From contig JAGYHI010000049.1 in assembly GCA_018457335.1 (NCBI GenBank), positions 1 to 5,742 of the forward strand: 5,742 nucleotides of DNA, read 5' to 3'. This document shows, piece by piece, positions 1 to 4,588 of the stretch (position 1 is its first letter; each line of letters starts with the position of its first letter). Below the pieces are notes generated by a model that was not told the origin of the DNA, did not search any database, and was given only the letters and a program-made list of their open reading frames with translations. Source of the DNA: Candidatus Altimarinota bacterium. GTDB taxonomy: Bacteria > Patescibacteria > JAEDAM01 > BD1-5 > UBA2023. The translations under genes were made by a program, and so were the position numbers.

Positions 1-28
1 GCGAGTTTATTTGACCCCAAGACTTTTG

Positions 29-50
29 TTTCTTTTGGTCACAAAAGAAA
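29..50. repeat. Inverted repeat with 9-bp arms
   Basis: Arms TTTCTTTTG (29-37) and CAAAAGAAA (42-50) pair perfectly around a 4-base loop. It lies at the outer end of the repeat cluster, so the full element may extend past the left edge of the window. Confidence 0.55.
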
Positions 51-91
51 AGGGATTGAAGGGTGAGATTTGTACAAAAAAGAAGAGGAAG

Positions 92-112
92 ATCCTGAAA
101 CAAGTTCAGGAT
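92..112. repeat. Palindromic repeat with ATCCTGAA arms
   Basis: Perfect 8-bp arms ATCCTGAA (92-99) and TTCAGGAT (105-112) flank the 5-base loop ACAAG. The element ends in ATGAC. It resembles a dispersed palindrome that I recall from intergenic regions of many bacteria. Confidence 0.65.
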
Positions 113-140
113 GACATTTTTGTTTTCACTTTTCCAAGTT

Positions 141-169
141 GTCATCTTCGAGCTTGATCTAGGGATCCA
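141..169. repeat. Degenerate palindromic repeat (CGAGCTTGATC core)
   Basis: It begins GTCATC and contains the core CGAGCTTGATC followed by GGGATCC. In the commonly seen version of this element the arms are C/G-rich and pair well. Here several arm positions have changed (CTTCGA against TCTAGG), so the hairpin is weak and the copy looks decayed. Identification is from memory of the element type. Confidence 0.5.
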
Positions 170-188
170 ATACAGGATTTTTATCCAG

Positions 189-208
189 ATTCCCGCCTAC
201 GCGGGAAT
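189..208. repeat. GC-rich palindromic repeat with ATTCCCGC arms
   Basis: Perfect arms ATTCCCGC (189-196) and GCGGGAAT (201-208) enclose the 4-base loop CTAC. This is the most stable hairpin in the window and the most GC-rich stretch of the repeat cluster. It lies about 50 bases beyond the stop codon of the 58-aa gene on the minus strand, where it may act as a 3' transcript boundary, although no clean T-tract follows it. Confidence 0.65.
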
Positions 209-260
209 GACATATTTTCACTTTTGTCAAGAGAAACCTTTTTTAATTTTCCGTTCTTAA

Positions 261-437
261 TTACTTCAAATACGGGTCTTGCGAGGCGGAAAATCCGTCA
301 GCCATAGATTTTATATTTCGAATATAGGTATTGATTTCTTTGTTTCCGTAGGTGTCAGCCTCGCTTGGAAAAAGGAAAACTGCACCAATGTAGAGGACTG
401 CTAAAAGTATCAAAAAAGCAAAAATTCGTGTAATCAT
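261..437 (-). CDS. Small single-pass membrane protein, 58 aa
   Basis: The protein begins MITRIFAFLILLAVLYIGAV, with one hydrophobic segment at about residues 4-24. A polar tail of about 35 residues follows (FPSEADTYGNKE early in it) and the protein ends DPYLK. The arginine near the N-terminus suggests the N-terminus stays in the cytoplasm and the tail faces outward, or that the segment is an uncleaved signal anchor. It starts 9 bases after the stop of the 110-aa zinc-ribbon gene, so it is probably the last gene of the gltX operon. No Shine-Dalgarno site is visible, as for most genes here. It has no in-frame UGA. I do not recognise the family. Support comes from the operon spacing and the sensible membrane-protein layout rather than homology. 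Confidence 0.6.
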   Translation of the reverse strand: MITRIFAFLILLAVLYIGAVFLFPSEADTYGNKEINTYIRNIKSMADGFSASQDPYLK

Positions 438-446
438 AGTGAAAAA

Positions 447-779
447 TTAGAAAATATCGGAAAGATTCTTTCCGGATTTAAAAACATCTTCAATTTCTTT
501 AATGTCCTGGTCTCAAAGGGTTTTTTTCGGATTTTCTACCATAGCGTCGACGAGGTCTTTTGCGGTTTTTGAATCGATGACATCTTGGATTGGTTTATTC
601 ACTTCTGCATATAAAACTGAGTGCACTTTACACTTGTGACAAGTGATATCGACTCGCATTTTTTCTCATTTTATACTCTCTACACTGATATTTTTTGGTT
701 TTGGCGTCGCAGTACAATCTGGGCACCGAAAATCTTTTTGCAAGGATTCTAAAATCCCTTGTAAAGCTAATATCTGCAT
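447..779 (-). CDS. Zinc-ribbon protein, 110 aa, two UGA(Gly) codons
   Basis: This gene is only visible with UGA read as glycine, at residues 38 (bases 666-668) and 89 (bases 513-515). An N-terminal helix-like stretch (residues 1-17) is followed by a zinc ribbon built from CPDC (19-22) and CHKC (47-50), two CxxC knuckles about 25 residues apart with a beta-rich linker. The C-terminal half is acidic and probably helical (TLGDQDIKEIEDVF at 87-100), ending LSDIF. The ATG lies 12 bases beyond the gltX stop codon, so the two are very likely co-transcribed. Two-knuckle ribbons of this size usually bind nucleic acid or protein partners, but nothing here shows which. The specific family is not recognised; a link to translation is suggested only by the gltX neighbour. 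Confidence 0.85.
458..474 (-). other. Hairpin at the 3' end of the zinc-ribbon gene
   Basis: Arms CGGAAAG and CTTTCCG form a perfect 7-bp stem with a 3-base loop inside the last codons of the zinc-ribbon gene. On the minus strand it is followed by a T-rich run reaching the start of the 58-aa gene. It could be a weak attenuator or partial terminator between the two genes, or chance, since the stretch is also coding. Confidence 0.3.
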
Positions 780-791
780 ATTTTTATTTTT

Positions 792-2261
792 TTAAGAAGA
801 TTTAATAAGGTTTTCGATACGGCGAATAGTCTCGTCTTTTCCGAGGATGAGTGCCATTTCAAAGGCTCCTGGCGAAAATTGCTCACCCGAGAGGGCAACT
901 CGCATCGGCCAGAGGACTTGTCCATTTTTCTTATCAGCGGCTTTTATTGTCCCGAGGATAAGGTTTTTAAAGGTTTCTTCATTGTCAAAATCTGCATCTT
1001 TAAGGTACGGTAAAATCATCTGAAGCGAAGCCTTTGCATCGCCTTCGGTCTCGATTTTCATTTTTGAATTGACGAGAAGATCATTTCGGATTTTTGCATC
1101 TTCATAAAAGAAAGTTGTCAGCTCGATGTATTCATTTAGGCGTTTCATTCGAGTTTTGAGTTCACCGAGGATTTTTTTATTGTAGGCTTCATCTTTTTGA
1201 GAAAATACTTCTTCAAAAAATGTACTTTCATAGGTTTTTAAAAATTCAACCAATCGATCATAAAGCGCGTCTGTATCCATATTTTTGATATATTCACCAT
1301 TCATCCAATCGAGTTTGACCGTATCAAAAACGGCACCAGACTTGTGAACATCAGTGATTTCAAATTTTTCTATCATTTCATCCATACTCATGATTTCTCG
1401 GTCTTGTTTTGGATGCCAACCAAGGAGCGCAAGAAAATTGAGAAGTGCTTCTTTGAGGTATCCTTTTTCGAGGTACTGAACCACCGAGACATCACCCGTC
1501 CGCTTTGAGAGTTTTTTTCCATCAGTACCCAGAATATTTGGTAAATGTGCATATTCTGGAAGATCGATGCCGAGAGCACGAGCCGTCAAGACTTGCTTTG
1601 GTATCGAGCTAATCCACTCTTCTCCTCGAAATGCATGAGTAATTTTCATTGCATGATCATCAATCACAATGGCTCCATGATAGGTCGGAAATCCATCAGA
1701 TTTGAGCAAGACTTGGTCGTCAACTTCACTGGTTTTAAATTCTATTTTTCCTCGCACTAAATCATTGAAAATAATAGTTTCAGCCTCTGGAACCTTGAGT
1801 CGGATGGTGTACTTTTCACCGGCATCGATGCGATTTTTTGCTTCGTCATAGGGAATATGTCGACAGCACTTGTCGTATCGTGGTGGAAGCTTGAGTTCCA
1901 TTTGCTCTTTTTTAAGGTTTTCGAGGCGCTCCGACGTACAAAAACAATAGTACGCACTTCCCTCTTCACAGAGTTTGTGGAGCTTTTCTTGATAGATATC
2001 GAGTCGCTCAGACTGGATATACGGACCATAACCACCGTCTTTATGTGGTCCCTCATCTGGCATCAAATCAAGTTCGCGATGCACTTCGAGAATACCCTCG
2101 ATAGCGTCATCAACCAAGCGAGTCCGATCAGTATCTTCAATTCGAAGGATATATTCTCATTTATTTTTTTTCGCCCAAAGGTAGCAATATAAAAAAGTAC
2201 GAAGCCCACCAATATGGACATATCCCGTCGGCGACGGAGCAAATCGAGTACGAACAGTCAT
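792..2261 (-). CDS. gltX: Glutamyl-tRNA synthetase, 489 aa
   Basis: This class I aminoacyl-tRNA synthetase attaches glutamate to tRNA-Glu in the cytoplasm. The N-terminus [19 protein letters not shown] carries the HIGH-type ATP motif (HIGG, residues 16-19). KLSKR at 250-254 is the KMSKS loop. [10 protein letters not shown] before it is typical of the catalytic core. CFC (106-108) followed by YDKCCRH (129-135) matches the CxC...YxxxCxH zinc site of GluRS. The C-terminal third is the helical anticodon-binding region, and total length is normal for the family. The true start is the ATG at 2259-2261. Reaching it requires reading the UGA at 2157-2159 (residue 35) as Gly, in [15 protein letters not shown], where relatives have a short glycine-containing turn. 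With the standard code the protein would lose its HIGH motif. Only 1 of about 30 glycines is UGA. It is the first gene of an operon with the zinc-ribbon protein. Discriminating and non-discriminating GluRS cannot be told apart by eye. Confidence 0.97.
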
Positions 2262-2293
2262 AATTATTTCTGATAAAATATAAAATCCCTATC

Positions 2294-2320
2294 AGTATAC
2301 GAAAAAACGAAAAAAGGCAA
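2294..2320 (-). promoter_or_regulatory. Candidate promoter of the gltX operon
   Basis: Reading the minus strand, TTGCCT (2315-2320) and TATACT (2294-2299) are reasonable -35 and -10 hexamers, with a spacer of 15 bases, shorter than ideal. Transcription would start near 2287, giving a leader of about 25 bases. A 6-bp inverted repeat (TATCAG at 2290-2295, CTGATA at 2270-2275) overlaps the -10 box and leader and could be an operator or small hairpin. Confidence 0.45.
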
Positions 2321-2401
2321 GAGTTTTTTATGAAAAAATTTTTACTTTTTTGCATTTTGATTGGATTTTATTTGGGTACAAGATGTGTTCAAGAAAAATT
2401 T

Positions 2402-3079
2402 CTATCTCTCCACCCTCCAATCAATCTCACTTTTTCCATTTTCTTTCAAAATCCTATTTGCCTCCACAAAACAATTGCTTCACAAAAAGCCTCTGTAAGC
2501 CGAAAATGGAGATGGATGTGTCGTTTTTAAGACAAAGTGTTTTGAAGTGTCTATAAGTTTTTCTTTGCTTTGTGCGAAAGCCCCCCAGAGCAAAAATACC
2601 ACTCATTCTTTTTCTTTTGAAATCGTCTCGATGACTTTGTCGGTGAAAGTTTCCCATCAAATTTTGCTATGACTTGCGGGTTTGGATTTTTCTACGGTCA
2701 AAATAGCATTGAGCAAAAAGACTCCCTGCTCCGTCCAAGGCGTCAAATCTCAGATTTTAGCCGGAGAAATCCCCAAAGAATTATGAAGTTCTTTGTAGAT
2801 ATTTTGCAGACTTGGTGGCAGTTTTACATCTTCTGAGACCGAAAAACAAAATCCTTGTGCCTGCCCCGGTCAGTGATAGGGGTCTTGCCCGAGAATCACC
2901 ACTTTCAAATCATCAAAAGGCGTTTTTTCAAAAGCCTTAAAAATATTTTTTGGATTTGGGTAGATGGTTTTTCAAGACTCTATTTCTTGCACGAGAAATT
3001 TTTTAATCTCTTTCATATAATCTTTTTCAAACTCGTCTTTTAAGACGGCGAGCCAAGAATGTGGAAGTTTTGGTTGCAT
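2402..3079 (-). CDS. ung: Uracil-DNA glycosylase, family 1, 225 aa
   Basis: The enzyme removes uracil from DNA, from cytosine deamination or dUTP misincorporation, and starts base-excision repair. All family 1 landmarks are present. GQDPYHGPGQ (64-73) holds the water-activating Asp66 and Tyr68. Phe79 in FCFS stacks on uracil. LLN (122-124) supplies the uracil-reading Asn124. SHSKIGWETFTD lies at 136-147. [10 protein letters not shown] (188-197) has the catalytic His188 and DNA-intercalation loop. Length is normal. Six in-frame UGA codons must be read as glycine, at residues 36, 70, 110, 141, 159 and 200. Residues 70, 141 and 200 are conserved glycines of the family, and the protein ends normally at TAG (2402-2404). 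Fourteen glycines are seen, six of them UGA. No Shine-Dalgarno site precedes the ATG. It is transcribed divergently from the membrane gene at 3303 and is probably monocistronic, with gltX having its own candidate promoter downstream. Confidence 0.97.
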
Positions 3080-3105
3080 AGGTTTTTAAACAATATCACC
3101 CACAC

Positions 3106-3133
3106 AATATATTGATTTTTGAGAAAAATACAA
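3106..3133 (-). promoter_or_regulatory. Candidate ung promoter
   Basis: On the minus strand, TTGTAT (3128-3133) and TATATT (3106-3111) are separated by 16 bases. The -10 box matches consensus at five of six positions; the -35 box is weaker. A start near 3099 would leave a leader of about 20 bases before the ung ATG at 3079. Confidence 0.45.
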
Positions 3134-3177
3134 TTTTATTAGAAAAATTTTGAAGTGTCTTTGCAAGTAAAATACAC

Positions 3178-3206
3178 TTGACAAAATACAATTTATATGA
3201 TATAAT
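3178..3206 (+). promoter_or_regulatory. Perfect consensus sigma-70 type promoter
   Basis: TTGACA (3178-3183) and TATAAT (3201-3206) are both exact consensus hexamers with the ideal 17-base spacer. TGA just before the -10 box gives an extended -10 (TGnTATAAT). Transcription should start near 3213, leaving a 90-base leader before the ATG at 3303. This is by far the strongest promoter-like sequence in the window. Confidence 0.88.
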
Positions 3207-3250
3207 GTCATCGTCTTAATCGATATTTTATCTATTTAATTTTATTAATT

Positions 3251-3283
3251 AGTATAATCTATCTTTTAAGAATAGGTTATACT
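3251..3283 (+). promoter_or_regulatory. Hairpin in the 5' leader of the membrane-protein gene
   Basis: AGTATAATCTAT (3251-3262) pairs with ATAGGTTATACT (3272-3283) to form a 12-bp stem (eleven Watson-Crick pairs and one U-G) with a 9-base loop. It ends only 8 bases before the Shine-Dalgarno GGGAGGT, so it could control ribosome access or mRNA stability. No T-tract follows, so it is not a terminator on this strand. No known riboswitch or leader-peptide pattern is recognised. Confidence 0.5.
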
Positions 3284-3291
3284 GCACTACT

Positions 3292-3298
3292 GGGAGGT
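3292..3298 (+). promoter_or_regulatory. Strong Shine-Dalgarno site
   Basis: GGGAGGT lies 4 bases before the ATG at 3303 and fixes that start. It is notable because none of the complete minus-strand genes in the window has a recognisable Shine-Dalgarno sequence in the 20 bases before its ATG. Confidence 0.8.
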
Positions 3299-3302
3299 AG
3301 TT

Positions 3303-3680
3303 ATGAAAGACAATACATTCGTGAAAAATTACATTGCTTACATAGTGATACCACTTCTATCATTAGGATTATCGTTATATTATACAAATAATCATCAAAG
3401 CAATATAGCATCAAATCTAATAATGATATCTCTATTTATTCTTATCTGTACTACAAAAGTAGAAATAAAACTGGATACGGAAACCTCGAAATTATCATCT
3501 TGTATGATAAGATTCCTAGGTGCACTCACACTGTTAGTGTTGATAAGTTGTGTAATGACAGTTTTCATATCAATGATACTGTTGGTGCCAAAATTTGTTT
3601 TTTTGAGCATTGCAATACTCTACTTATATAGCGGTATAATTCGTTATATCCAGGACAAGTATAGCCTAGAACCCCAGTAA
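3303..3680 (+). CDS. Four-helix membrane protein of unknown function, 125 aa
   Basis: The protein is strongly hydrophobic, with four likely membrane helices at about residues 10-27, 36-50, 69-95 and 98-113. A short charged loop (KVEIKLDTETSK, 52-63) separates helices 2 and 3, and the C-terminal tail (RYIQDKYSLEPQ) is polar. No catalytic motif or known family is recognised. The start is set by the Shine-Dalgarno site, and a consensus promoter lies 90 bases upstream. It is the only plus-strand gene. It has no UGA codon and only three glycines (all GGN), and it uses ATA isoleucine codons heavily. Small four-helix proteins of this kind occur as immunity proteins, holin-like proteins and orphan membrane proteins, but nothing here selects among these. 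The different expression signals suggest, but do not prove, a separate origin from the recoded neighbours. Its stop codon lies inside the first of two terminator-like hairpins. Confidence 0.8.
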   Translation: MKDNTFVKNYIAYIVIPLLSLGLSLYYTNNHQSNIASNLIMISLFILICTTKVEIKLDTETSKLSSCMIRFLGALTLLVLISCVMTVFISMILLVPKFVFLSIAILYLYSGIIRYIQDKYSLEPQ

Positions 3681-3700
3681 GAAATTTCAAAATTTCTTAC
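3677..3700 (+). terminator. Hairpin overlapping the membrane-protein stop codon
   Basis: GTAAGAAATTT (3677-3687) and AAATTTCTTAC (3690-3700) are perfect 11-bp arms almost touching, so the real loop is formed by opening the innermost pairs. The TAA stop at 3678-3680 lies inside the left arm. It is AT-rich and lacks a T-tract of its own, so it probably acts with the next palindrome. Confidence 0.55.
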
Positions 3701-3702
3701 AC

Positions 3703-3730
3703 AAAGACAGTAAAATATTTTACTGTCTTT
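3703..3730. terminator. Perfect 28-bp palindrome, bidirectional terminator
   Basis: AAAGACAGTAAAAT (3703-3716) is followed directly by its exact reverse complement (3717-3730). On the plus strand a T-rich tail (TATTTTT) follows. Its right edge touches the TAA stop of the convergent DUF1835-type gene (3730-3732). It sits between two convergent genes and can fold in both transcripts, so a shared terminator is the natural reading. The stem is AT-rich, so its strength is uncertain. Confidence 0.65.
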
Positions 3731-4569
3731 TATTTTTCCACTTTTCGCACATAAATAAAACCCTTTTTTCGAGCCGGAAACTCTTTTCACATTCGTGGGA
3801 GCATTTCATATTCGATTTTTGTCTGGATTTTTCCAGCCTTTTCGAGAGCGAAAATTCTGTGATAAAAAAATTCTTCTCTATCAATGCCTTTTTCATAATT
3901 TTTGAGCAAGAAATTGCCCGCAATTCTAAAAAGTTGTTGCCATTTTTTCGTGATAAAATTCTCGATAATCTCATCATCAAAAGTATTTATTTCTCGCGTT
4001 TTCACTTCGCCATCTTCTAAAATCCTTAGAAGTGATTTTTTCGGGATTTCTCGAAAGATTTTTTTAAATTTTTCTTGCTCTTCGCTTTTTAAAATTTTTC
4101 CTTTGCCGAGAAAATTTTTCATCTGTGCTTGATTATGAGCGCCAAGGCGATTTTCACTTGCATTAAAAAATACTTTGACATCCTCGCGACGACAAAATGA
4201 CAAAAAATATCACAAGAAAAGATAGTCCCCCGCCTGCTCATCTAGATACATATAAATTTCGTCTTTTTTCTTGATTTTTTTGACTTTTCGCTCGAATTTT
4301 TTGTATCGCTTATACTCCCAATTATCCGGCAGCTCCATTGCAAGCGGACTTGTTTTAGAAATGCAGTGCGCTTTTTCAAAATTTTTATGGACATTTTTCA
4401 GTTTCCAAGTATTTCTGCGTTTTTTGTACTTATTTTTGAGAAATCCAGCAATCGGCCCAAAACTCAAATCATCGTGAAAATACAAGGCTTTCTCGTGAAT
4501 TTTTTCTTTTTTCAAAAGCATTTTAAAAACTCAATAAGCCGACGGTGATGTGAAAATGTGGTGTTTCAT
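3730..4569 (-). CDS. DUF1835/DUF3658-type protein, 279 aa, three UGA(Gly) codons
   Basis: The standard code breaks this gene in pieces. Reading UGA as Gly at residues 13 (4531-4533), 120 (4210-4212) and 261 (3787-3789) joins them into one frame from ATG 4567-4569 to TAA 3730-3732. The N-terminal part has FHDDLSFGPI (31-40), matching the DDLSxGP motif typical of DUF1835. DEIYMYLDEQAGDYLFLGYFL then fits the second half of that domain. The C-terminal part (about 160-260) matches DUF3658: LRILEDGEV (181-189), FDDEII (197-202), a KKWQQLFRIAG helix, and FYHRIFALEKAGKI (235-248), the end of a winged-helix-like fold. The two domains often occur together in one protein whose function is not known. The start lies 19 bases beyond the stop of the upstream gene, so they may be co-transcribed. 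No Shine-Dalgarno site is seen. The family call is from motif memory. Confidence 0.88.
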
Positions 4570-4588
4570 AGGTTAAAAAATTAAAAAA

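Larger units (their letters stand above)
1..260. repeat. Gene-free cluster of palindromic dispersed repeats
   Basis: No reading frame in this stretch looks like a gene on either strand, even with UGA read as glycine. It instead holds at least four short inverted repeats, listed separately, at 29-50, 92-112, 141-169 and 189-208. Three of them carry a GTCAT or ATGAC edge (111-115, 141-145, 207-211), as expected of one family of REP-like or MITE-like modules. From memory, closely similar modules (TTCAGGAT arms, ATTCCCGC arms, a CGAGCTTGATC core) recur in many unrelated bacterial genomes. The block follows the end of the gltX operon, so the hairpins could also stabilise or terminate that transcript. 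The repeat call rests on pattern recognition within one copy each; copy number in the genome is not visible here. Confidence 0.6.

Noticed and set aside
631..645. CACTTGT/ACAAGTG inverted repeat as an operator.
   Set aside because: It lies inside the CHKC coding region of the zinc-ribbon gene, has a one-base centre, and is likely a by-product of the Cys-His-Lys-Cys codons.
2141..2159. Selenocysteine or programmed read-through at the gltX UGA.
   Set aside because: GluRS has no selenocysteine at this site, no adjacent SECIS-like hairpin is seen, and the same codon behaves as Gly in four other genes.
1857..2192. Plus-strand open frame of 111 codons opposite gltX.
   Set aside because: It lies entirely antisense to clearly conserved gltX sequence and is a shadow of that gene.
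2330..2530. Plus-strand frame beginning MKKFLLFCILIGFYLGTRC, looking like a lipoprotein signal peptide.
   Set aside because: Its second half runs antisense through the conserved 3' end of ung, the part after the signal-like stretch has no protein-like character, and no good ribosome-binding site or promoter precedes it. Poly-T on this strand easily makes Phe/Leu/Lys-rich peptides.
2454..2660. Minus-strand frame over the 3' part of ung, giving a different 68-residue protein.
   Set aside because: It is in another frame from ung; the ung frame carries the conserved [10 protein letters not shown] and tail motifs, so this is a shadow.
2402..3079. ung as a pseudogene with six premature stops.
   Set aside because: All six stops are UGA, none is UAA or UAG, there is no frameshift, every catalytic residue is intact, and the UGA codons match family glycines. 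Recoding explains this; decay does not.
3253..3258. A second TATAAT as an alternative -10 box for the membrane gene.
   Set aside because: No -35-like sequence lies at a suitable distance, and the bases form the left arm of the leader hairpin.
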